DNA of 64,000 nucleotides from Chrysomallon squamiferum (taxonomy: Eukaryota > Mollusca > Gastropoda > Neomphalida > Peltospiridae), in assembly GCA_012295275.1 (NCBI GenBank), contig CM022673.1:29519136-29583135 (forward strand), written 5' to 3'. Shown here one piece after another: positions 40,851 through 59,167 of this stretch. The notes beneath the pieces are model-generated. The model saw nothing but the letters and a program-made list of their open reading frames with translations, searched no databases and was not told the origin of the DNA. The translations under genes and the position numbers were made by a program. Position 1 is the stretch's first letter. Each line of letters opens with the position of its first letter.

Positions 40851-40875
40851 TATTATTATTATTATTATTATTATT
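40787..40875. repeat. (ATC)n(ATT)n compound microsatellite
   Basis: ATC units with one interruption, then about nine ATT units; adjacent to the transposase remnant. Confidence 0.95.
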
Positions 40876-41011
40876 AAGAAAGGTTAAATGAAAACAGTAA
40901 CAAAAACCCCAGCTTCTAACGATCCTGGCATTGATACTCAAACGAGTGGAAGACGCCTCGTTTAATCATGGATAATCTAGCATTTGAAAACATAGTGCAT
41001 CCATATAAAGA

Positions 41012-41015
41012 ACAA

Positions 41016-41047
<32 letters not shown>
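41012..41047. repeat. (AC)n(AT)n microsatellite
   Basis: AC run followed by a short AT run. Confidence 0.9.
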
Positions 41048-41362
41048 TATTTATATTATGGAAAACAAACAAATGAATTAAACATGGAATAGTGGATATT
41101 TATATCTTACTCCAATATGTTCATTTTTTTATGTTTATTTATAATTAAAAATAATATTTAAAAAAAAAAAAAAATTAAGATGAGAAAAATAAATCGGTTT
41201 TAAATAAGGCGTGTTGTGTTTATGACGTTAATTTATAATAATAGCTAACTATGACGTAATAACTGCGTCGCAAAGATTAATAAAAAGAAAAGAAAAAGAA
41301 AAGAAAAGACAATCGGGAACTCACACTTAAATATAGAGAAGTTTATTTCAAGTACGAGTTTA

Positions 41363-41366
<4 letters not shown>

Positions 41367-41412
<46 letters not shown>
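41367..41412. repeat. (AT)n microsatellite
   Basis: About 23 AT units. Confidence 0.95.
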
Positions 41413-41417
<5 letters not shown>

Positions 41418-42082
41418 ATATGTTTGATGTAATTAATTCAGTGTTTATCAGTTTGAAATATAATTCAGATTTGAGCTAATTATCGCTTCTTCCGTAAAGG
41501 AGTCACTAGGGCACTATTTCTAAAATGTATGTATGTAATCAAAAGGGCTAAGGGTTACATTCCTTAATAGGGTCCACATTGCTAAATATATATATGTCTA
41601 AATATCCTTCTACGCATGCCCGCTGTAATTGCAGAGTTACTGCTCTTTGTAGTTTTGTTGAGATACAAACTTTAAGAATTTAAATTCTTGATGAAATGGT
41701 TTTCTAGTTGAATCGTTAAATTACAAATGTACTTTCGTTTCAGATATACTGAGAATATGAGTAAGTCGGTATTTTCAAAACGTCGAGGAAAATGAAAATG
41801 GCAGACGATACATAACTTATGGAAAGATTGAACGGCTGTTAGTAAGCATATCAGATGTTCTGTCGATCGTTTGAAAAGTAAGTCTGTATAGAACACTATG
41901 TACTTTCGTGTTTTGTAACTCGTTAAATATTCAGTCCACAGTTATAAAATAAATGTAATTAAAAATGTACTTGTCTCCTCTCTCCATGTTAACATCTATC
42001 CATTACCCTCCCCACATCCCATCCAGACAGTTACGAAACAGTCCATGTCTAGATTTACTTTGTCGATGGTTGTTGACCTTGC

Positions 42083-42250
42083 ATGGCGGCCGTTACCAAA
42101 GTTAGACTTCTGACTTGTTTCGGGCGGTGTGCCTCAATAATATTAATTACATTGATGATAGGATGCCTTAATGTTGACTACACTGTTCCGAAAACATATT
42201 CAGCAAAGTTTCACGTAGACAAGACTATTTCAGTGCAAGTTAAAACTTAA
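42083..42250 (+). CDS. Short open frame with hydrophobic N-terminus, candidate first exon
   Basis: An ATG in context TTGCATGGCGGCC (also a YY1-like ATGGCGGC motif) opens 55 codons beginning MAAVTKVRLLTCFGRC. A hydrophobic stretch follows (SIILITLMIGCL, residues ~18-29), then NVDYTVPKTYSAKFHVDKTI and a stop. This looks like a signal peptide or signal-anchor plus the start of a luminal domain. A weak donor (CAA/GTTAAA, 42239) would leave phase 0, which is compatible with the exon starting at 43321. The open frame of that exon could then be a continuation (VSHTTRLAMKMM). Equally, it may be an independent small gene, a first exon of something not visible, or chance in a GC-richer patch. Confidence 0.3.
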   Translation: MAAVTKVRLLTCFGRCASIILITLMIGCLNVDYTVPKTYSAKFHVDKTISVQVKT

Positions 42251-42422
42251 CAGTAAATACTGGTGAAGTTAATTATGCTAATTAAACTATATTTTTATTG
42301 TGTATTTAAAGTGATATGCCTTTTCTATTAAAGTAATATAATACAATAACAGTCACTGTCCGTATAAAAAATAAATTAAAAAATTAAAAATTATCAAAAT
42401 TATTTATTTACTTGATAATTTA

Positions 42423-42424
<2 letters not shown>

Positions 42425-42476
<52 letters not shown>

Positions 42477-42494
42477 CAAACAAACAAACAAACG
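42425..42494. repeat. (AAT)n(AAAC)n microsatellite
   Basis: About 15 AAT units followed by about five AAAC units. Confidence 0.95.
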
Positions 42495-43319
42495 TAATAT
42501 TAAGAGTCGCTCGTTGTTCTTTATCCATGCAAGAAAATATGGCTATGTAATATAAAACATTTTGAATAATAATAATTTTTTTTTTTTAAAAAGCCAAAGT
42601 AAATCAACAACCTAAACATAAATACAAAATTTATCAGATACGTGTTTACAGTTTCGAATAAACGTTGAAAATTAATCATACTTATTATCATCATTATCAT
42701 CAGCAGCAGCAGCATCAACAGTCTCCCATTGTTTAACTAAAACTCCAGCACGTTGATTCCACATCTTCTTGTCTTGCGCTAACATTCTTTCCAACAGTTA
42801 TGTCTTCCTTCATATCGTTTCCCTTCCTGTGATTTCCTATAGCTGAGACGTTGTGTGTGCATCGGTTATTTTTTATTCCTCTTATGTGCCACCCTGCTTT
42901 CTTTCTGATAATTCACGTGGTGTTTAAAATACTTGATTCCATCTTTGTCTGTGCAGCTGCAAGTGAGACCTTCACTTGTTTAGTCAGTGTCTGTGTCTCC
43001 GCTCTGCATGTCAAACGAGTTGTAAACTTGTCTCTTCCTGAGGTTCCAAAGTTTCCCTTCTTAGAATCTTTTTGTCTTGGTTTTCTCACTTCATAAATCT
43101 GACTCAGTACACTGATGACAAATGAGTTTTGTTCATAAATAACTCAACACTGCAGCACAATTCAGTACATTGAACGAATTAATATGTAATGTGCAATGGT
43201 ACGTGTTGAACATGATTATTAGCAGAAACTGATCACCAAAAATAAATAATAAAAGATGTACTTTGAAAAATACGTATACTACAGATAAGTAAGATCTCAG
43301 TGTATTCGTTGTTGTTGCA

Positions 43320-43320
43320 G
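43320..43320 (+). other. Splice acceptor upstream of the 43345 start codon
   Basis: The sequence tcgttgttgttgcag ends at 43320, a strong acceptor. The exon carrying the start codon at 43345 therefore probably follows a 5' UTR or upstream coding exon. Confidence 0.5.
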
Positions 43321-47275
<3,955 letters not shown>

Positions 47276-47559
47276 TATCATCATTCCAGTCACAGAATGC
47301 ATTCTGGTCAGAAAGACAAATCAGCTTTTAAACCTGGTTAAAATAAAATTCTGAAACGGTAATGAGAAAAATAGCAGCAGATAATGGTTCACTTAGTTAA
47401 AAGTGAAACCTTTAGAAGAGCTAACATCACAGGACAAGCAGACGTCGATTTAACTTAAAACTGGAAAAGATCCTCGAGAATAATATTTCCGAGAAAAAGA
47501 GGTGCAGAGAGAGGGACGATTCCTGCAAGACACTGGGGAAAAGATTTGATGAAACCTCG

Positions 47560-48190
47560 CACACAAAAGTAGTACAAGAAGAAGCAGCGTAAGGAAGGGA
47601 CCACGGTCAAAACTGGAAATGAAAAAAGATTAGCAAAAAAGTTTTAAACTCTTCAAGACAAGAGATAAATGGTAAATGATGAAAATGTTATTCATCTAAT
47701 AAAGAAAAAAGAAAAAAAAAAAAGAGATAAATTGTCCATCTTCCAGAAACAGAAAACCACAATGGACAAAGATTATTTTGCTGTATGAAACTACGTTGGT
47801 CATTTGTCATTAGATTCTGGAAAACACAAAAGACAATCTTCTTTTCATCATCATCATCACGACGGAAAATCCTAACACAGTGGGGAAACTTATGATGAAA
47901 ATCTGACACGCTAAATCAGTATGAGTCAAGAAAACACAGATTCAATGAGATATGAAAACTGAATTGTGAAAACAATACAAGGAAAGGGACCAATGTCAAA
48001 ATTAAAACTGAAAATCGATTCGTTGAAAAGCCTTGAACTCAGAAACTATTCATGACAAGAGATAAATGATGAAAACAGAAAGGATTTGATGAAAATGTTT
48101 AAAAAAAAGTATAAATTCTCCGCCTTCTAAAAACAGATATCAGACAAAGAGAAAAACCATAAAAGACGAGGATTATTTTGTGTATTTCAG
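47560..48190. repeat. Imperfect ~230-bp direct duplication
   Basis: Copy 1 (about 47560-47780) and copy 2 (about 47965-48180) share 'acaa(g)aa(g)..aaggaa(a)gggacca.(g)gtcaaaa', then 'tcaagacaagagataaatg', 'gatgaaaatg', 'agataaattctcc..cttc.agaaacag' and 'gattattttg'. Both lie downstream of the candidate membrane gene, possibly in its 3' UTR. Confidence 0.6.
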
Positions 48191-49513
48191 CGCTCTAACC
48201 ACCTTCTTCAGTGTCAACATGACATCAGCGTATTCATTTTTTAAATTAAAATACATCCAAGTTTGCCCTTCACACTGTTATATTACATCGATGCCATTCA
48301 GACTGATATAATACAATACGTAACTGTTGCTATTAGTTACAGAAAAAGGATCAGTATCATTCCATTGTTATTAGACAGGAAATCGTGATATAGTATCCAG
48401 CTAACTTTAAATTCCACATGTTAACCAGTTAAATGTATTGTAAAGAAAATCAACTTGCACTTCACTAACCTAACTTCATTTTTTCGCTGGAACATATAAA
48501 AGAAACTAACTCGATATCTTAACGTAAACTAAGAAAGTGACTAATGCAATGTAATAAATTAACTAATTTCGGATAATATACACTAAATAAATATAATCAA
48601 TTTTGAAACTGGAGAAATTCTCGTAGAGGATTTATTCTGTGTAACTGATTCATCTCGGCTGCTGAAAATTAATGTTTTAATCACATTACAAACATATTCG
48701 AATTAAATCCACGTAAAGTCTGTATTCTGAATTTATTAGGAATATATTTCAATACTGAGTCGAACAGAAAATGTCTACGTCCATGAACCTTCGCAAGATT
48801 CTTATAATTTGTATTAACAATCTCTATTCTTATCATAGAGTTGTCGTCAGTAACAAACAAACCAAACACTGAAAGTGCATAAAATGTTTTAGTTTGTTTT
48901 CTTTTTATCATTAAATATACAGTTTTTATTTTTTCACGATATCTGACTTTTTATATTTTTTTTTTTAAATATTATATTTTGACTCCGAGTTACAATGAAA
49001 AAAATATACTGGAGATATAAAAAGAGAAAATAAGAATGGATGTTTTTCACCAACAGGTGAAGAAAAAATTTATTTTAAAATTTAACCAAATTAATAATAA
49101 CAAATTACGTAATGTTTATTTTTTTTTTTTTTTTTTTTTCCTTTCTCTGTCCTCTTATAATTATGGAAGGAAAAGTAAAACTACTAGATTGAAAAAACAA
49201 AAACAAAAACTTACAAATATTAGATTATCACTGAGCCTTTATCAGTTTTCAATCATCCTTCTTACAAACTACCTGTATGAAAAAGCAAATAAAAATAACT
49301 AGCATACATTCGTGGAATAAATGATTGTTTGCTTTATTTTAATGACCATTTTGATTAACATAAGAAAATTATGAGAAATGTTCCAGTCCAAGAGGCCAAC
49401 AGTTTTTGAAAGAAGCAACCCATAGAAATAATTGTTATGTGCTTCTATTTCCAACGTTACTGTAACATACTGAAACACACATACACAGACAGACGTATGT
49501 ATGGATGCGAGAT

Positions 49514-49515
<2 letters not shown>

Positions 49516-49560
<45 letters not shown>
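49516..49560. repeat. (AC)n microsatellite
   Basis: About 22 AC units. Confidence 0.95.
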
Positions 49561-49562
<2 letters not shown>

Positions 49563-51353
49563 TACAGAGATAGCCAATGACAGAGAAAGAGAGAGAGAGA
49601 GAATTAAATTTGTTTATTAAAAAGAAAATCATTGTATTTTCTAAGTTTAAACATACAGACATTAATTTCAAAACTTTATTACTTAAATTATCCTCGAGAT
49701 AACGACCTATCCCAGAATCCAGTGTTTACCCTAATTTTAACAACAGAATTTTCGTGTTGTCTGATTTTAGCTCTTCGTGCTCGTATTCTTTGTTCAGCTT
49801 GACAAATGTGTCTCTACTCCAGAAAGAATGAGCGAAAAAATTAATATGTTAATCAGATCGAACTGTAACTATTCAGTATTAATCAACACTGCAGGCGTTT
49901 GAACCAATAAATGATCAGCACGAAAGAAGAATACAAATTATAAAACTGAGACTAATTATAAAGAATTAATCTTTGGAAGAATACAACAGAATAAACAGAT
50001 ACCATAAATGTGATGTTCCTGTAACACAGCTACTGAGCTAGCGAACATGTCCGATGCGGAATAATATATAACAAACACCATATTTTTAAAATAAACTGCA
50101 TTATATATCTGAAATTTTATTTTAGTTACAGTTTTGAAACACATATGCTTTATTTTATAATAAAAGTGAATATGTTTTATATCTCAGAAGTTTAAACTTA
50201 TTGAAACGAAACTATTTGTTTGAAAATGAAAGAACTGAAGAGCGATAAATTGTTCACTGGAGTTATCGTTCGTGGATTTCGCTGCCTTTAATTCAGTGTC
50301 GTCCAACATGGAGAGTGCAGTGGCTTTCTGTTGTAAATAAAGTGTATAATATGTAAGGCACAAAATATAATAAATATCAGTATTAGATAATGTGTGAATG
50401 CGAAGAAAAAACAAGAAATAAAATCAAGGAATGCTTTAAATTCCTAAGCCAAGAAGCAAAAGGTATTTCAGTGTTTATGTTACCGAGAGAAATTATATAA
50501 AATAATACATTTATAATAATTATAGGTCCATATACTACACTATTATTAGGTTTTGCAGGCTATAATTATATATATATAAAATTTCTGAAGTTAAGGATGT
50601 AGAAAAGACATAGAACAAGTTAATCACGGAAACTGATAGTAACGCTATATAATTATATGTTTTCTTCCATCCTTTTACATTTTAGGAGTAGTTATAATTT
50701 TAGAATGGAAATTTTGTTAATGACCTTCCAGTTATTGCAGTTATTTATAAATGACAAATGGTTTAACATCTTAAATGGTTGACTATGGCAAATAGGATTC
50801 AAATTAAATATGCATAATATATTTTGTTGAAGAAAATGAAAGGAAAACATGTCAGTAGTATTTTTTAGGAGCAAATTGGAAAACATTTTTATATTGTTCT
50901 TAATAACTTAATGATTTTTTGTAGGAAACAGAAAAATAAATGCTAAAACTACAAGCAATCACATATTGTTATTTGCAAAAAACAATTTATTACATCTGAC
51001 ATGAGATCAAATTAAATATTTTCTATTCTGAACATTCTCGTTTTAACAGTTTGGTTTTGGCAGTAATGTTATTAATCTTTTTATATTCATAGTAAAAAGG
51101 CTTGATAAATTGTTTGTTTAAATTAAATGTTTGGTATCATTTACTATCAAAATAAACTTTGTTTGAAGTGGAAATGAAAAAGAACAAAAAGACGACAACA
51201 AATATTTATTTTGATTAGATTTGCATGTTTTAACTCTTTTTTTCTCTCTCTTCTTTTTCTTAAATAATTAGTACATTTTTTAAAAAGGTATTTATCAGTA
51301 TGTTTATTGTTTTTGTTGAAGCATTACCCTATAATGTCTGTTTTGCTTTCCAG

Positions 51354-55290
<3,937 letters not shown>

Positions 55291-55309
55291 TAGAATACGT
55301 CACATTTTA

Positions 55310-55315
55310 AATAAA
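55310..55315 (+). terminator. JMJD7: Polyadenylation signal of JMJD7
   Basis: AATAAA only 20 bases after the TGA implies a very short 3' UTR. Confidence 0.6.
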
Positions 55316-55319
55316 ACAT

Positions 55320-56490
55320 TTTTATTTTTATTAATATGAATTGTTGAAGTCTGTGTTTGATTATCAAAACAACATATTGTTAGTTTACCTACTTTAACTT
55401 AATTTATACTCACCACATTTCATAATGAATGAATGAACAAATATTTCTTTAAAATATCTTAACACATTTTTAGTTAAGTGGTGTCACCTCAACATCATTG
55501 TTTGTTAATGTTTTTAAATGTGACCTCAAGTTTTTGTACACATATACACACGCACATTAACAGAGATAGATAGATATAGATGTTTATTAATGGTTAAATA
55601 CACATCCAGTGTTGTACTAATATTAATTTTTATTAACTGTCATCCACAGCACCTTATTGTTACCTCAGCATTTTCTAATATTAATGGTTATTAAATACAG
55701 CCATACCTATTTTTGATGTAAACATTTATCAACTGTAAAATGTATATTTCATGTGTAATTTGTTTAGAATCCACTGCAGTTATCCATGGGCTTCTCTTAT
55801 TGATTAGCAGCAGAAAGAAAGCAATGCCATGGATTTGATAAATATTTAATTTCTTTGTTTATATCATTGAAAACAAAGCTTTATTGTTCATGTGCCTGGA
55901 AACATTCGTCTGAAGAACTGAGAAAAATTACAGCGTTTTGGGAATTCCTTATTTTTTGTATTTTTCTCTCTGTACATTTTGCATGTGTAAACAGAGATAA
56001 ATAACAATAGTCTTTGAATTGACAAACACATTTTCTCGCACGTACACTCACACATACTTATTTATAGCAAAGAAAACAATACACAATTCCAATCCGTCAG
56101 ATATTTTGTTTATTTATTTGTTAATTAATTATATAATTTAATAATTGTTCGATTTCAAAATAAACAAAATCGGACGAAAAAAAATAATGAATTTTTTTAC
56201 TACAGATGATTGCATTTAATCAGATAATCAAAAACAAACCCCGCCAAAAAAAGAGAGAGAAAAAAGTAATCCTATCATTTTGGTTCAACACTGTTTTTTT
56301 ATTTGTTTTTATTATGAAATACATAACAATATTGTTTTCTGTTATAATTACAGCGTGTTTTTTCCGAGGACTTGGATACGTCTCTGATAGTAAATTTTTC
56401 TTTTTAGTGTATCATTCAAAGTTTATTGCAGATGACTGATAAATGAACTAAAGAAAAATTACGAAACTAATTTCTTTTCATATTTCGTTT
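55320..56490. other. Convergent intergenic region between JMJD7 and the neuropeptide gene
   Basis: AT-rich sequence with no coding exon. It includes the probable 3' UTR of the minus-strand neuropeptide gene. Confidence 0.5.
56298..56303 (-). terminator. Candidate polyadenylation signal of the neuropeptide gene
   Basis: AATAAA on the minus strand about 195 bases after the stop. Further minus-strand AATAAA hexamers lie near 56110-56120. Confidence 0.35.
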
Positions 56491-56497
56491 GTTAACT

Positions 56498-57228
56498 TTA
56501 TCTTTTGCCAAAGTCTGTGTGCCAACCTTGCTGGTTTTCACTACTTTCTTTAGAATTCATTTGTCTTTTGCCAAATTCTGTGAACCAGCCTTGTTGTCTT
56601 TTACCAAAGTCTGTGTGCCAACCTTGTTGGTTTTTACTATTGTCTTTGTATTTTTGTTGTTCTCTTTTACCAAACTCTGTGAACCAGCCTTGTTGTCTTT
56701 TACCAAAGTCTGTGTGCCAACCTTGTTGGTTTTTACTATTGTCTTTGTATTTTTGTTGTTCTCTTTTGCCAAACTCTGTGAACCAGCCTTGTTGCCTTTT
56801 ACCAAAGTCTGTGAACCAACCTTGTTGTCTTTTGCCTTTGGACACATCGTGTTGTCTTTTATCGTTTCTAATAAGCTGATCAGTGATGTCCAGCCAGTCT
56901 GGACCACGAAGCATGGACAGAACTACTGATTCACTGGAACGAGCATCCAGGTCATCATCGTCTGAAAACCGCAGAGGAAACCAAGTGAGGCGTTTCTTAG
57001 GTTCTGTGTGCCAGCCACGCTGCCCGGTGATTGAACCAAAGTCAGAATATGTTGCTGTATTACTCTTTCTAAACGGTAGACTTGAAGTGTAAGGATTGGA
57101 ATAGAGATTTCGTAGGAAGTTAGAGTATTTAAAGTTAAAACTTTCATCTTGTCTCTTCTGTTGAAGATATTCGTCTGCGAAGTTGCGTGAATCACGTTTA
57201 TTAATTTCTTTACCTTCATCAGTGTGAT
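56498..57228 (-). CDS. Neuropeptide precursor with GWxTxF-amide peptides, main coding exon
   Basis: The exon runs 57228 down to 56498 after a tttttttccag acceptor, entering in phase 1; 242 residues then stop. No family recognised. Prohormone layout: dibasic sites divide an acidic N-terminal spacer part, then seven peptides each ending Phe-Gly-Lys-Arg, so amidated after cleavage and PAM processing. They are QQGWFTDF-NH2 (1), QQGWFTEF-NH2 (3), EQQKYKDNSKNQQGWHTDF-NH2 (2) and QMNSKESSENQQGWHTDF-NH2 (1). Most have N-terminal Gln that could cyclise to pyroglutamate. A decayed copy (GWHTEPKKR) occurs in the spacer region. The signal peptide must come from an upstream exon at higher coordinates and was not found. 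The end GW..DF-NH2 recalls vertebrate gastrin/CCK (GWMDF-NH2) but has an extra residue and no sulphatable Tyr, so homology is not claimed. Tail-to-tail with JMJD7. Confidence 0.9.
56501..56827 (-). repeat. Tandem peptide-coding repeat
   Basis: Two near-identical 99-bp units encode QQGWFTEF-GKR plus the EQQKYKDNSKN-spaced GWHTDF-GKR copy. One 33-bp copy lies upstream and one diverged 96-bp unit downstream. High similarity at DNA level indicates recent duplication or homogenisation. Confidence 0.95.
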
Positions 57229-57439
57229 CTGGAAAAAATGAAAGGAATTGAATAAATTGGTATTTCATTATATATTGATCGATCTATGGAATAAAATATA
57301 TAAACATTAGTATATAGATTGTATTGCAGTTGAAAAATGAAATAAGCTTAAGATCGTTGTCATAGCATTATGCAACACTATTATTATAACCGAGTCTACA
57401 AAGACTATTAAAGGGTGAGGATTTTTTTTATTATTTTAA

Positions 57440-57785
57440 ATAGTGTGTGAGAGTGGCTGTGTGTGTGTGTGAGAGAATGAGAGAGAATGAGAGCGTGTGT
57501 GTGTGTGCGAGTGCGTGCGGTGAGGGAGAGGCGTTTGAGAGAGAGAGAGTGTGTGTGAGAGAGCGCGCGTGTGAGTGAGAGAGAGAGCGTGTGTGTGAGT
57601 GAGAGAGCGTGAGTGTGGATGTGAGAGAAAGTCAGTATATGTGAGAGTGTGTGGAATGAGAGAGTGTGTGTGAGAATGAGTGAGTGGGTATGCGTGTGTG
57701 AAAATGAGTCTGTGGGTGGGTGAGAGAGAGTGTGCGTGCGTGCCTGAGAATTTGTCTGTGTGTGTGATCGAGTGTGTGTTTGTTT
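57440..57785. repeat. GT/GA-rich low-complexity tract
   Basis: Irregular mixture of GTGTGT, GAGAGA and GTGAGTGAGA units with no fixed period. It lies just upstream of the neuropeptide main exon, presumably in its 5' intron. Confidence 0.9.
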
Positions 57786-58139
57786 CCATACACCCTTTAT
57801 ATACTCGCTACACGAAAAATATTTGTATTAGATGTTTTAAACACTTCGGTGTTGATTTTGCACAGCCCTTTATACTGAACTGTTAGCTTTGACCAGTAAA
57901 CCAGGAATGGATGAAGACCAGTGTTAGGACGATTTAATAAATTTCATTTAGGAAAGTTAAAAAAACCCTCATTATTTACTTTTATTTTAATTTTATAATT
58001 TTCATCATCTTCGTGTAATCGCCATCATCATCATCATTATTATTACTTGTAGTTAGGAGTGTTTTAATACATACACACGTACGTGTTTGTCCCAACATCT
58101 TCAAGTAACAAATAAGAACGTATCCGTGACAACTCGGTG

Positions 58140-58440
58140 ATTGGAAATAACAAATCAACACCTTCAAGTGAACGCCAGAGGGACTGTGCCGGAAAGACCA
58201 TGGCTGAACTAATATTCCACATTTATTTCACATCCTCTGGCCGAGATAAGCTATCTGCTCAACAGGACAGGTGTGAAAACGTGTGACGGAGTCGTCTGCT
58301 ATTTGTGTAACGGGAATGATATTCGTGAGCTCCGTTATCATTACAGTAATGGCTCTCCCATTTTGTTAATAATCAGACATAATTTTAATGCCACGATTTG
58401 AAACCGTTGTTAAGATGTCAGATATTTGTGTCCCGTCTTC
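58140..58440. other. Unique GC-richer block, possible regulatory element
   Basis: Balanced composition with several CpGs, GATA-type motifs (CCGAGATAAGC) and E-box-like CAGGTG, between AT-rich and repetitive stretches. There is no convincing coding frame. A link to the neuropeptide gene is inferred from position only. Confidence 0.25.
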
Positions 58441-59139
58441 CGATTATGTGTGTTTGGGTTTTATATATATATACATTTATATATATTTCATTTATGTTCC
58501 TGCTTAATATATCCTGTGTTTAGTCCTTATCTAGCAGCACTATTCAGAGAATTAAACCTATTATCAAAATTAAAATAAATAAAATACAGTGATCATCTTC
58601 GTAACAACGTGATCTGTTCGTATTAAACACCATAAAATGCGGTCGGATCTACGGATTTTGACTTTTATAAATGAATAAACTAACAGCCGCAGGTTAAAAA
58701 AAACACCAAAACTAAACAAATAACACCTCCACAGCAGTGTTTGTGTATTGATCAACAAGACAGCTTAATTTTATATTCATTTTTATTTGTTTTCGTTAGA
58801 ATTCGATTGAAAACACTGAGTAAATACCGAACTTTGTTTATCTCTTTTTTTTTTATGTATATAATTGGCAAAATTACAACACGTTTTTCTGCTAATGAGT
58901 GACAGAATTGACTTACTGTTTGTTTATCCAGTTTTGCATCGAAGTTTCAATCCACAAGTAACTAATTAGAAGCATTTGTAGAGTTCCATAATATTCTCGT
59001 TAGACGTGTTTTTATTCAAACGGCTTCAGTAGGAAGGTTAAGCTGTCAAGGAAGAAAAGCAGAGATGCCGAACTAATAAATTATCATTTAAAAATGTTTT
59101 TCAATTTTCAATTCCATTCTTTATTATTATTGTTATTAT

Positions 59140-59167
59140 TGTTGTTGTTGTTGTTGTTGTTATTATT
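59140..59167. repeat. (TTG)n microsatellite
   Basis: Short GTT run. Confidence 0.9.

Larger units (their letters stand above)
47276..51353. other. 3' flank of candidate membrane gene and upstream region of JMJD7
   Basis: No exon is assigned. 47480-48190 holds an imperfect direct duplication. An AC run lies at 49516-49560. The first coding exon of JMJD7 (about 20-25 residues) should lie here but was not identified. A CpG-containing patch at 50230-50330 is one possible promoter location. Confidence 0.4.

Noticed and set aside
42740-43096. 81-codon plus frame and a minus-strand LINE-like reading
   Set aside because: No reverse-transcriptase or endonuclease motif could be recognised. The composition is ordinary and no splice sites fit.
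50184-50414. Minus-strand frame containing MLDDTELKAAKSTNDNSSEQ
   Set aside because: It looks protein-like and CpG-containing, but has no partner exon and no family match. It overlaps the likely JMJD7 promoter region, so I left it unannotated.
56505-56929. Long plus-strand frames with repeated CQPCW or FAKVCVPTLL
   Set aside because: They are antisense shadows of the neuropeptide array. The minus frame has dibasic sites, amidation glycines and a proper acceptor.
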